From assembly GCF_022662535.1 (NCBI RefSeq), contig NZ_JAKQYM010000009.1, forward strand, positions 62,001 to 126,000: a stretch of 64,000 nt of DNA, in the 5' to 3' direction. A model generated the notes under the pieces. It did no database searches, was not told where the DNA came from, and saw nothing but the letters and a program-made list of their open reading frames with translations. Shown here piece after piece: positions 15,999-23,595 of the stretch. Source of the DNA: Polaribacter marinus (lineage in GTDB: Bacteria > Bacteroidota > Bacteroidia > Flavobacteriales > Flavobacteriaceae). Made by a program: the position numbers and the translations under genes. Every line of letters begins with the position of its first letter. The stretch's first letter is position 1.

Positions 15999-17180
15999 TT
16001 AATTTTGTAAGTCTTGAATCTGAATTGTTTTTGCTGAAAATCCAGCGGATACTTTTCCATTGATGAGTAGTTTTACATAGATATGGTAATGTTCCAAATT
16101 GATGAAATCAGATGCGTCAAAAACTGGATAAAATTCATGTTCCATTTGCTTGGCATCTGTCCCTAACTTAAAACAGACGATAGTTCCAACATTCCCTAAC
16201 ACTGCATTTTTAATGGCTGGTTTCAATTGTCCGAGGTATTGGTGCGCAAACACAAATCCAATAGCGAATTTTCGCAATTCTGAAATGGCTCCTGCCAACG
16301 ACCCAGTTGTATAGTTTTGAAATTCATCTAAAAAAATGATGAACGGAATTCGCTTTTTTTCTTCAAGATCAACTCTACTAAATCCTGCCGAAGCTAATGA
16401 TGTTAATAATAATGAGGCTAAAAGGTTTGCCCCATCTGTTCCCAAACTCCCTTTTGAAATATTGACCAAGAATATTTTTTTTCCATCTATAATAGATCGA
16501 AGTGAAATTTGTTTTTTATTCTCTACCAAGATTTTATGCAAAATAGGAATGCTTAAGAAACTACCTACTTTATTGAGTACAGGAAGAATATCTGACTTGC
16601 TATATTTTGGGTATTCTTGCTCCCAAAATCGAAGGACGTTTTTATTGATGATGTAGGGCAAGCATTTTTGTCTAAATTCTTCTTCTAATAACAATTTTGG
16701 AATGTCCTCAAAGGTAGCTTTAGGAATATCCAATAATGTTAAGATTACATTTCGAAGTGTATATTCCAGTCGCAATCCCCAGGACTGTTGTCCCCATATT
16801 TTTTGAAAAGTCTCTAACAAACTGGAAGCTATCAATGCTCTTTTATTGTAACTTACTTTTTTAAGAGGATTGTAACCCAATTCTATATCGGAATTGGTCG
16901 CATCCAACAAAACCAAATCTTTTTTTCGATGCTCTGGAACAAGAGCTAAAATTTCTTTGAGTAAATCACCATTAATATCAAACAAACAACACCCTCTATT
17001 TTGTAATATATCTTGATACAACAAGACCTTCATCAGGTTTGATTTTCCGCTGGCTGTCTTCCCCAACAAATACATTCCCATCAATCGGTCATGCTGAAGA
17101 ATACCGAAAAAATTAGTGTCATCTCGGAAGTCTACTCGGGCAAAATAGGATATATATGGATCAAAAAAATGCATAGACAT
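15999..17180 (-). CDS. VirD4/TraG-like (HerA/FtsK superfamily) DNA-transfer ATPase
   Basis: The 393-residue protein has Walker A LGKTASGKS at residues 39-47, a VirD4-like FDINGDLL after it (about 67-74), and Walker B IIFLDEFQNY at 281-290. It ends with the FAHQYLGQL and AVLGNVGTIVCFKLG segments typical of type IV coupling proteins. It lacks the N-terminal membrane helices of a full coupling protein, so it may be a short soluble form. No relaxase or mating-pore genes occur in the window. It probably moves DNA for the mobile element, but could alternatively be a packaging-type ATPase. M3 at 17174 is an alternative start. Confidence 0.75.
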   Translation of the reverse strand: MSMHFFDPYISYFARVDFRDDTNFFGILQHDRLMGMYLLGKTASGKSNLMKVLLYQDILQNRGCCLFDINGDLLKEILALVPEHRKKDLVLLDATNSDIELGYNPLKKVSYNKRALIASSLLETFQKIWGQQSWGLRLEYTLRNVILTLLDIPKATFEDIPKLLLEEEFRQKCLPYIINKNVLRFWEQEYPKYSKSDILPVLNKVGSFLSIPILHKILVENKKQISLRSIIDGKKIFLVNISKGSLGTDGANLLASLLLTSLASAGFSRVDLEEKKRIPFIIFLDEFQNYTTGSLAGAISELRKFAIGFVFAHQYLGQLKPAIKNAVLGNVGTIVCFKLGTDAKQMEHEFYPVFDASDFINLEHYHIYVKLLINGKVSAGFSAKTIQIQDLQN

Positions 17181-17305
17181 ACAGCATAGCGTTCCGAATC
17201 CACCACATATAGATAGGTCTATTAGTAATCCCTACCAAAAAGGATATCTATAAGCTTGTTGGTGTTTGCAATAGAATAGGTGTAAATAAACCTTAATTTA
17301 ATACA

Positions 17306-17773
17306 ATGAAAAAACAGTTACTATCTACTGAAGTGCTCGGTTGCGCTGAAGTGGAAATTCATTACAAACGTCCTTTATTTTCAGAAATGAAAGGGATTGC
17401 TTCTGCACAAGATGTAGATAGCCTATTGAGAACCTATATCGATATTAATGTCATCGATGTCAAAGAATTCTTCTATGTTGTGTTTTTATCAAGAGCCAAC
17501 AAAGTATTAGGTATTTCTACCATCGGTTGCGGAAGTGGTTCGGGAGTGATTGTGAATCTTAAAGAAATCTTTCAACTAACCTTGTTGTCACACGCCTCAC
17601 AAATCGTAGTGGCGCATAACCATCCTTCAGGAAAATTAGCGCCCAGTGAAAATGACAAACAGCTTACTGAAAAACTAAAAAAAGGACTGTCCTTGTTTGA
17701 TGTAAAATTATTAGATCATCTCATCTTAACTTCAGAAACCTATCTCTCCTTCGCCGATGAAGGAATACTGTAA
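17306..17773 (+). CDS. radC: RadC-family JAB-domain protein
   Basis: The 155-residue protein carries the MPN/JAB metal-binding motif His104-x-His106-x10-Asp117 in AHNHPSGKLAPSENDKQ, so it is a predicted zinc hydrolase-fold protein. It lacks the N-terminal helix-hairpin-helix part of longer RadC proteins, as is usual for versions carried on mobile elements. It is the first gene of a rightward series (radC, dam, four or five small genes) and is divergent from the ATPase gene. The true role of RadC is unsettled; on elements of this kind it travels with DNA-modification genes. Confidence 0.88.
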   Translation: MKKQLLSTEVLGCAEVEIHYKRPLFSEMKGIASAQDVDSLLRTYIDINVIDVKEFFYVVFLSRANKVLGISTIGCGSGSGVIVNLKEIFQLTLLSHASQIVVAHNHPSGKLAPSENDKQLTEKLKKGLSLFDVKLLDHLILTSETYLSFADEGIL

Positions 17774-17826
17774 TTGGTAATTTTTGCCTTTTCTACTTTA
17801 TAAATCTTTAACTTTTTAACTTACCT

Positions 17827-18615
17827 ATGCCCAAGACGCCTATCACTTATTATGGTGGTAAAATCAATTTAGTATCAGAAATTCTTCCATTTATCCCTAA
17901 TCATAAAATTTATACAGAAGCTTTCTTTGGAGGTGGTGCCATTTTTTTTGCAAAACCTCCATCAGAAGCTGAAATAATTAACGACACCAACAATATGGTG
18001 GTCAATTTCTATGAAGTGGTTCAAACGAATTTTGAGGCTTTAAAAACAAAAATAGAAGCCACTTTATTTTCAAGAGCAACTTACACCGTTGCTTTGGCAA
18101 TTTATAGAATGCCCCACTTGTTTGATAGAATCCAACAAGCTTGGGCGTTTTATGTAGGAACGAATATGGGGTTTTCTTGTCAAATTGGAAGTTGGGGTTA
18201 CGATAAATATTCAAAACGAGTCAAAGCTTTTCAAAACAAGAAATTGGCGTTTAATGAAGAAATTTTTAAAAGATTAGAGAACGCTCAAATCGAAAACAAT
18301 GATGCTTGTAAAGTCATCCAAAGTAGAGATGCAGAAGATGCTTTCCACTATATCGACCCACCTTACTTTAATAGTAACATGGGACATTATGATGGATACA
18401 CAGCAGCAGATTTTCGAGACTTAATGGAAACCATTTCTTCTATCAAAGGGAAATTTCTATTGAGTTCGTATCCTTCTGAAATTTTGGATGAATACATCCA
18501 AAAAAATGGATGGTACACCAAAACTTTTGACAAACCACTCTCTGCTCGAAAAGCAGTTGCAGGAAAAGACAGAGGACGCAAAATAGAAGTCTTAACTGCT
18601 AATTATCCTATCTAA
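17827..18615 (+). CDS. DNA adenine methyltransferase (D12 class)
   Basis: The 262-residue protein belongs to the Dam/D12 N6-adenine methyltransferase family. It opens with TPITYYGGK (residues 4-11), carries the SAM-binding motif EAFFGGGAIFF (31-41), and has the catalytic DPPY motif at 177-180 (HYIDPPYFNSN). Length is normal for the family. There is no restriction enzyme next to it, so it is best read as an orphan methylase that may protect the element or regulate it. It follows radC by 53 bases and leads into small genes on the same strand. Confidence 0.9.
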   Translation: MPKTPITYYGGKINLVSEILPFIPNHKIYTEAFFGGGAIFFAKPPSEAEIINDTNNMVVNFYEVVQTNFEALKTKIEATLFSRATYTVALAIYRMPHLFDRIQQAWAFYVGTNMGFSCQIGSWGYDKYSKRVKAFQNKKLAFNEEIFKRLENAQIENNDACKVIQSRDAEDAFHYIDPPYFNSNMGHYDGYTAADFRDLMETISSIKGKFLLSSYPSEILDEYIQKNGWYTKTFDKPLSARKAVAGKDRGRKIEVLTANYPI

Positions 18616-18655
18616 AATTTTCACATAAAAATAAACAATCTTAAAACAATTCAAT

Positions 18656-18859
18656 ATGGAACAAATCCAAAACAAAATGATTGACTTCGATTTTCGAGGT
18701 TTTAAAGGAACCACACAAGCCGTTTTAGAACTCTTTGAGCTTCTTGCCAAACAAGAGGGTTGGAGTTCAGAAGAAATACAAACAGTAATTTCTGAAGCGA
18801 CCAAACACGATGATGAAGACCATCTCATCGCAACCATCTTGGAACACTGTAAATACTAA
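18656..18859 (+). CDS. Small acidic helical protein (paralogue 1)
   Basis: This is a 67-residue protein with a beta-strand start (KMIDFDFRGFKGT) followed by helices including LLAKQEGWSSEEIQTVISEA and LIATILEHCKY. The next gene encodes a clear paralogue with the same GW(S/T)SEEIxxV helix and LxATIxxHC end, so the pair arose by tandem duplication. There is no catalytic motif. Pairs like this are seen in flavobacterial mobile elements, where their function is unknown to me. Confidence 0.65.
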   Translation: MEQIQNKMIDFDFRGFKGTTQAVLELFELLAKQEGWSSEEIQTVISEATKHDDEDHLIATILEHCKY

Positions 18860-18877
18860 TCTTTTAAAAATCAAACA

Positions 18878-19093
18878 ATGAAAAAAGTAATTGAAAAAAC
18901 CGTCAATCTCAATTTGATTGGAGTGGATGGAAATGCCTTTGTGATTATGGGATTCTTTCGAAAACAAGCCAAAAAAGAAGGTTGGACATCCGAAGAAATT
19001 GAACAAGTAATGGAAGAAGCGAAAAGTGGAAATTACCACCACTTGCTGGCAACGATAGAAAACCACTGTGAACCCAAAGATGAAACGATATGA
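18878..19093 (+). CDS. Small acidic helical protein (paralogue 2)
   Basis: The 71-residue paralogue of the preceding protein shares GVDGNAFVIMGFF at the start, the helix KKEGWTSEEIEQVMEEA and the end LLATIENHCEP. It follows paralogue 1 by 18 bases and overlaps the next gene by the four bases ATGA, so the cluster is translationally coupled. Function is not recognised. Confidence 0.65.
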   Translation: MKKVIEKTVNLNLIGVDGNAFVIMGFFRKQAKKEGWTSEEIEQVMEEAKSGNYHHLLATIENHCEPKDETI

Positions 19094-19701
19094 AAATCAG
19101 AGTCCAAAAACGCGTTGCTATCTATTTAGAATTTTTAGCAGAGCAACTCTCACAAACAATACCGAAACCGATTCATCCTGCTGTCTTAAAACAGCTTACT
19201 CGTGATGAATTGATTCAGATGGTCTGTTGGCTATTTCCAAAGAAATTTACCAAAGAGCGTTTAGCTCATAAATCAGATGAATGGCTTAGCACTATGATTG
19301 GAAATGATGTAAATATCCTTTCCTATATGATTGAACAAATCAATAGTTCAATTACCAATATACTGGACTATTCACAATCAGAAGTGACGGATTTCTTTCA
19401 AAAAAGTCAAAATGAAATCCATTATTTGGCGAGTAAGCCTGTGGAACAATGGGATCCCTATGATAACGCTAATTATCATGCGCTTCGCTCAAAGACCAAT
19501 ACCACTAAAAAGGTATATGCTATTTTCACTTCCGATGTACTTGCAGAAGATGTTTATGCAGTCACTACCAAGCCTTCGTATTTCTTTGACACTAAAGAAG
19601 AAGCAGAAGCGGAGATTGATAACATCATCAAAGAACAACAGTTCAAACGTGAGGAACTAACCATTCATTCGCTTTGGCAAATTCAACATAATGAGTACTA
19701 A
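19090..19701 (+). CDS. Hypothetical protein of the radC-dam cluster
   Basis: This is a 203-residue soluble protein. Residues 1-105 are helical, with ELIQMVCWLFPKKFTKERL. The C-terminal 70 residues look like a small alpha/beta domain with TTKKVYAIFTSDVLAEDVYAVT and a Glu-rich helix that follows FFDTKEEAEAEIDNIIKEQ, resembling structural parts of plasmid or ICE accessory proteins. No family is recognised. The start overlaps the stop of the preceding gene (ATGA). Confidence 0.6.
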   Translation: MKIRVQKRVAIYLEFLAEQLSQTIPKPIHPAVLKQLTRDELIQMVCWLFPKKFTKERLAHKSDEWLSTMIGNDVNILSYMIEQINSSITNILDYSQSEVTDFFQKSQNEIHYLASKPVEQWDPYDNANYHALRSKTNTTKKVYAIFTSDVLAEDVYAVTTKPSYFFDTKEEAEAEIDNIIKEQQFKREELTIHSLWQIQHNEY

Positions 19702-19746
19702 CAATTAAATATAAATCCGTGCAATACGCACACAAAAACAAGCATT

Positions 19747-20286
19747 ATGAGTAAATCAAGTATTGTGGATGTATTAATAGAAAACATCCAAACAGACCAA
19801 AATCTTATACAAGAGGTAGAAGTAAAAATTGAATCAGCAAAAGACGAAAAACAAGAAATTGTGAATCGTCTAAAAGAACAGCAAAAAGATATTTCAGTCC
19901 TACTGAAATATGCGGATGAAGACCAGCAAGCAAAGATTACTGAATTGGGATTTGATTTTAATGAAAATCAGAAAACGGTGAATACTATTGCAACCGTTGC
20001 CTTTGACTTAATATTAAAAGCCAAAGACCATCAGTTAAGCAATAATGCTTTGTATGAAGGTTATTTGAAAAGCTTAAAGAACAAAGAAGATGCAGTTACG
20101 TATTCAGCATTTAATATCAAATGTCGTTCGCTGTTCAACACACAGAAGTTGCTTCGTAAAAAAGGGACAGACCCTAAATCATCAAGAGAAGATATCATTT
20201 CTCTAAATGGACGTGTCTTACCAAAAGAAGACAAACCAAAACCAAACATAAAAGCCGATGAAAAAACTGGAACAACAACCCAATAA
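19747..20286 (+). CDS. Hypothetical coiled-coil protein
   Basis: The 179-residue protein has residues about 15-60 as a strong coiled coil (IQEVEVKIESAKDEKQEI, NRLKEQQKDISVLLKYA). A helical middle and a polar, Lys/Pro-rich tail follow. It has no signal peptide or catalytic motif. It overlaps the next gene by 29 bases in another frame and lies 45 bases after the previous one, so it belongs to the same operon. Function unknown. Confidence 0.6.
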   Translation: MSKSSIVDVLIENIQTDQNLIQEVEVKIESAKDEKQEIVNRLKEQQKDISVLLKYADEDQQAKITELGFDFNENQKTVNTIATVAFDLILKAKDHQLSNNALYEGYLKSLKNKEDAVTYSAFNIKCRSLFNTQKLLRKKGTDPKSSREDIISLNGRVLPKEDKPKPNIKADEKTGTTTQ

Positions 20287-20680
20287 GCAGAAAGCTATTG
20301 ATGTCGCTTTATGGCGAAATTTCAAACATCGAGTAGGTGGAGAAAAAGTTGGAGTGATCCAAAGTATTGAAGGAGATTTTATTATAATTCCTCCCTCACA
20401 TCCTACCTTTAAAGATGAAGAATTTGAAACATTACCAGCTGATTATTCTCAAATGGATTACAAACACATCCGAAATATGTATACGGATGTGGAGATATTA
20501 CCCCATTGGGAAGAAATCAAAGGTGCATTTTCTAATATGGATGGTGAGTTATTGAGATTTATACTCGCTCACAATATTCCAATTGAAAAATTCATTCGTT
20601 ATGAATTAGCTTGTCGTGGATTTAATGCTAATCATCAATGGGTTGGTTTTAAAGAAGCTGAAAAGTTTTGGCTCAAATAA
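20258..20680 (+). CDS. Hypothetical protein, last gene of the radC-dam cluster
   Basis: This 140-residue soluble protein has a possible small beta barrel (KVGVIQSIEGDFIIIPPSHP) followed by helices (EEIKGAFSNMDGELLRFILAH, then IPIEKFIRYELACRG). No known family. It overlaps the gene before it and ends 14 bases before a bidirectional terminator, which marks the end of the operon. Confidence 0.6.
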   Translation: MKKLEQQPNKQKAIDVALWRNFKHRVGGEKVGVIQSIEGDFIIIPPSHPTFKDEEFETLPADYSQMDYKHIRNMYTDVEILPHWEEIKGAFSNMDGELLRFILAHNIPIEKFIRYELACRGFNANHQWVGFKEAEKFWLK

Positions 20681-20693
20681 CAATTGAATAAAC

Positions 20694-20720
20694 AAAGCAC
20701 TCAAAAATATTGAGTGCTTT
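20694..20720. terminator. Bidirectional intrinsic terminator
   Basis: The 11-base perfect stem AAAGCACTCAA / TTGAGTGCTTT with a 5-base loop has a T run on the plus strand, between convergent transcription units. Confidence 0.8.
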
Positions 20721-20746
20721 TTTACTTTGTATGTTGATAGATAAGT

Positions 20747-21067
20747 TTAGTTCTTAATAAATACGCTTGAACTCCCATCTTCAACGGTCATCGTAATACC
20801 ATCAATTTTAAAAGAAAACGTACCATCGGGATTGATTAATGTTCCGTTTGTACCATCAAAAGTATAAGTTCCTGTTTCTATAAATCCCCTCTCTACAAAT
20901 TTATAATCTTTGTTTGATAAGAAGCTATAACTTTCCCCTTCATCATCTCCTGTTCCTAACCAAACGGTTCCTACCAGTTCCCCGCCAAAAGGATTGTCTT
21001 GTTCATCAGTATTTGAACAATAAGTTAAGGTTATACAAGCGATTAAAATAATTATTATTTTTTTCAT
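20747..21067 (-). CDS. Small lipoprotein
   Basis: It is called from ATG 21067 (106 residues), because the signal sequence begins there: MKKIIIILIACITLTYCSN, lipobox LTYC. The mature part is a small predicted beta protein with repeated GTYTFDG and GTFSFKIDG strands, resembling lipocalin-like or META-like folds, but no motif is decisive. It is the last of three lipoprotein genes transcribed leftwards (22009 to 20747). Confidence 0.65.
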   Translation of the reverse strand: MKKIIIILIACITLTYCSNTDEQDNPFGGELVGTVWLGTGDDEGESYSFLSNKDYKFVERGFIETGTYTFDGTNGTLINPDGTFSFKIDGITMTVEDGSSSVFIKN

Positions 21068-21089
21068 TTTTCTAAAGTTTAGTTGTTTA

Positions 21090-21662
21090 TTATTTTTTGA
21101 TTTCCCAACGATCATCAAACTTTATAAATTCTACTTCATGTTCATAGAATTTGTCTTTACATGTATCCTTGTGTTTAAACTTATATTTATACCTGCGTAA
21201 ATTGTAAAAAGGACTTGGCTTGTATTTAAATCGGAATTTTACGATAGCAGTTCCTGTATTTTTATTTTCAGAGATTCCTAAAACTGATACAATTTCTGAT
21301 GTTGCTACTTCAAAGAGTTTTCCTATTCTGTCCTTTTTTGAACTTTGATATCTTTTCCCTTTTGAGGTAAGCGTAAATTGCATATATCTCGGTTTATCTT
21401 CTACCGAAGTTACACATCCTTGCTTTTTTAATTCCATAATATAGCTATGAATCTCGGCTATATCCTCTTCATTTGATTTGCTTACTTTTTGATAGTAATT
21501 TCCATAATAATAGATATTATCACTTATTAAACCTTGGTAACATTTCTGTTTGAAATCTCTTTTTAAAATTTCAAGAGCATTTTCTTTGGTTAGTTTCTGA
21601 TTTGTACAGAAACTCATCAGCATCGTACTTACGACAATGAGGCATAGTTTTAATTTCTTCAT
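21090..21662 (-). CDS. Lipoprotein of unknown function
   Basis: The 190-residue product starts with a signal peptide and lipobox (LCLIVVSTMLMSFCTN). The mature part is basic and beta-rich toward the end (AIVKFRFKYKPSPFYNL, HEVEFIKFDDRWEIKK), like small periplasmic domains with a cystatin-type fold. It is the middle gene of the three-lipoprotein operon, starting 2 bases after the stop of the upstream gene. No family recognised. Confidence 0.65.
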   Translation of the reverse strand: MKKLKLCLIVVSTMLMSFCTNQKLTKENALEILKRDFKQKCYQGLISDNIYYYGNYYQKVSKSNEEDIAEIHSYIMELKKQGCVTSVEDKPRYMQFTLTSKGKRYQSSKKDRIGKLFEVATSEIVSVLGISENKNTGTAIVKFRFKYKPSPFYNLRRYKYKFKHKDTCKDKFYEHEVEFIKFDDRWEIKK

Positions 21663-21664
21663 AA

Positions 21665-22009
21665 CTATTCTGTGTATCTAATAACTACTCCTTTTTTACT
21701 TGCTAAATCTTCCGTTAAATTGATAATAGCGTTTCCTCCAATAGAAGCTGCTTTCTCTTTTAATTCTTTGTAGATTTTTTTATCTGACCTTGAAAACCCC
21801 ATCACGTGTTTTGAAGAAGATACCGTTCCAAGCTCTATAAATTTCTTGGTTGGTTTTTTAGACATAAAGACCTCTATGTCATCGGGATTGGTTTTTGCAA
21901 AACTTTCGCTGGAAGTTTTCATAATGGACGATGTTTTGCACGATTGTAGTGACGTTGCTCCAATAAGTAATGTACACGCTAAAAAAATTTGAAATACTAC
22001 TTTTTTCAT
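21665..22009 (-). CDS. Small lipoprotein
   Basis: It is called from ATG 22009 (114 residues); longer starts would put an unlikely sequence in front of the signal peptide MKKVVFQIFLACTLLIGATS with lipobox LQSC. The mature domain includes IELGTVSSSKHVMGFSRSD and LKEKAASIGGNAIINLTED. This arrangement resembles the YbjQ/heavy-metal-binding or RcsF-like 'GxDAI' fold, in which a Gly-Gly-Asn-Ala strand recurs. First gene of the lipoprotein operon, divergent from an XRE regulator. Confidence 0.65.
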   Translation of the reverse strand: MKKVVFQIFLACTLLIGATSLQSCKTSSIMKTSSESFAKTNPDDIEVFMSKKPTKKFIELGTVSSSKHVMGFSRSDKKIYKELKEKAASIGGNAIINLTEDLASKKGVVIRYTE

Positions 22010-22090
22010 AAAAATGAGTTTTATTGCCTTGACCCACAGGCGTTCGTTAAAAATGAGCCAAGCCAAAAATAAGTAAACAATTTTATAAAA

Positions 22091-22122
22091 ACTACTTAAT
22101 AGTAGTAATTTATTAGTAGTAA
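22091..22122. promoter_or_regulatory. Candidate operator (palindrome plus direct repeat)
   Basis: The perfect palindrome ACTACTTAATAGTAGT (22091-22106) overlaps one of two copies of TAGTAGTAA (22100-22108 and 22114-22122) spaced 14 bases apart. It lies in the divergent gap between the lipoprotein operon and the XRE gene, so it probably binds that regulator. Confidence 0.55.
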
Positions 22123-22153
22123 CATAATCAGATGAACTATTCTTTATTTGTAT

Positions 22154-22387
22154 ATGGCAAATCAAGAAGATTTTATAAAAGAAGAACAGGAAAAACTCGG
22201 AAAAAGATTCCGAGAATTGAGAATATCAAAAGGTTATACGAATTATGAACAGTTTGCTTTTGAGCATAGAATTCCGAGAGCACAATATGGACGTTATGAA
22301 AATGGGAGTGATCTGCGTTTTAGCTCGATTGTGAAAATTCTAAAAGTAATGGATATTTCTTTGGAGGATTTTTTCAAGGGGATGTGA
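22154..22387 (+). CDS. XRE-family HTH regulator
   Basis: The 77-residue single-domain protein is called from ATG 22154 (a TTG at 22148 adds two residues). The helix-turn-helix covers about residues 15-70: LGKRFRELRISKGYTNYEQFAFEHRIPRAQYGRYENG, ending in ISLEDFF as is typical for XRE proteins. The candidate operator repeats lie 32-63 bases upstream, so autoregulation and control of the divergent lipoprotein operon are likely. A weak hairpin terminator follows. Confidence 0.85.
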   Translation: MANQEDFIKEEQEKLGKRFRELRISKGYTNYEQFAFEHRIPRAQYGRYENGSDLRFSSIVKILKVMDISLEDFFKGM

Positions 22388-22410
22388 AATACGTTCAGTA
22401 TCTTTTAATT

Positions 22411-22439
22411 GAAAATAGTGCATTCTTGCACTTTCTTTT
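22411..22439 (+). terminator. Probable terminator after XRE gene
   Basis: AGTGCA-TTCT-TGCACT forms a perfect short stem extended by GAAAA / TTTTC, followed by T-rich DNA. The rest of 22440-22648 shows nothing recognisable. Confidence 0.5.
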
Positions 22440-22648
22440 CATAGCATTTTTTCACCCCCTATATGAGAGGTTGATTTTTAATTAATAACCTTTATCATAA
22501 ACAAAAAATCCTAATAAAACTATTATTAACCTGTCTGAAATAAGTAGAAAAAATATAGGGAATTAGAAAAAAATGGGGTACCATTAATCACGGTTTTAAA
22601 GATAGTTAAATTGACGTTAGACGAATTCTTAAAAGAGTAGCGTAAATT

Positions 22649-23455
22649 TTATTTGTAATTAGGATCTTTCTCTAACAGGATTGGTAATTCAACTGTATAT
22701 TTAACTTTTCTATTAGCCAATATAGCTGGTTCAATATCTTTTATTGTTTTAAAAAAGCTAATTATTATTTTCTCATGTTCCCTTTCAAGTTCTGGAACTA
22801 TGGATAAATTAACAACATCTCCATCCTCATTTATATGACATTTAACAATGAAATTTGTTTTTAAATTATTCTTTTTTAAATGTTTTATTAACATCTTTTT
22901 AAATGTTTTAAATCCCCCTTTGAATTTTGGCTGTTTCCATAGTATCAATTTTTCATTAAATTCTTCTCCATTTTCATCCCATAATTTATAAGTAACAACC
23001 TTACCTTTTTTAAAAATTATTCTTGCTCTATTATTTTTATTTTCATCAGAATACTTCCAAACACCTTCTCTTTTATCGTTTTTATAATATCCTTTTGTTA
23101 TAACTTCTCCTAAATTATTAAAATAATAATATATCCCATCTTTTTTCCCTTTTTCGTTGAAACTGGTTATTGATTTTATTTTCCCATTTTCATTATATTG
23201 CTTAAAGTTTCCTGTCTTTAGTTTAGTCTTTTTTGTTTTATAAATTCCTTGAAATTTAATATTTCCATCCCTCTTATAAACAGTTCTTAACCAACCTTTA
23301 CTTTTCTTAACAATTGTTTGTGTGTAACTAGCCTTGTCTTTTTCTATTAAACGATAAGTATTGTCTAAATAATTAACTATTGAATCTCTTTGCGAGAAAG
23401 TTAAGATAGAATGAAATAGTAATAAAAATAGAGCACTTTTTTTTATATAAAACAT
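22649..23455 (-). CDS. Secreted MORN-type repeat protein with TonB C-terminal-like domain
   Basis: The 268-residue protein has a signal peptide (residues 1-22, ending LTFSQ). Residues about 60-160 hold MORN-type repeats (GTYxxNGKI-like strands such as FKQYNENGKIKSITSFNEKG and DGIYYYFNNLGEVITKGYYKNDKREGVWK). Residues about 175-262 resemble a TonB C-terminal/energy-transducer domain (LKTNFIVKCHINEDGDVVNL, KYTVELPILL). It lacks the N-terminal TM anchor of true TonB. It is divergent from the C39 exporter gene, which suggests, but does not prove, a role in the same peptide system (immunity or uptake). Confidence 0.7.
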   Translation of the reverse strand: MFYIKKSALFLLLFHSILTFSQRDSIVNYLDNTYRLIEKDKASYTQTIVKKSKGWLRTVYKRDGNIKFQGIYKTKKTKLKTGNFKQYNENGKIKSITSFNEKGKKDGIYYYFNNLGEVITKGYYKNDKREGVWKYSDENKNNRARIIFKKGKVVTYKLWDENGEEFNEKLILWKQPKFKGGFKTFKKMLIKHLKKNNLKTNFIVKCHINEDGDVVNLSIVPELEREHEKIIISFFKTIKDIEPAILANRKVKYTVELPILLEKDPNYK

Positions 23456-23574
23456 TGAAATTATAATTTACTTTTCATAAAAAGTATGAGAAGTAAATAT
23501 ATAAATATTTTTTAGTTTTGAGGTAGTATTTTGTTATACGAATATAGATGAAGGTATCTACTAAAAATTAAACA

Positions 23575-23582
23575 TATATTTG
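23575..23582 (+). promoter_or_regulatory. Candidate -7 element for the C39 exporter gene
   Basis: TATATTTG fits TAnnTTTG and ends 13 bases before the exporter ATG. No convincing -33 TTG at standard spacing. Confidence 0.35.
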
Positions 23583-23595
23583 TTAAAAAGATTTT

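Noticed and set aside
20747..21067. Homology between the NPFGGEL segment of this lipoprotein and the same string near residue 793 of the 902-residue protein
   Set aside because: Only seven residues match; the surrounding sequence is unrelated, so it is probably chance.
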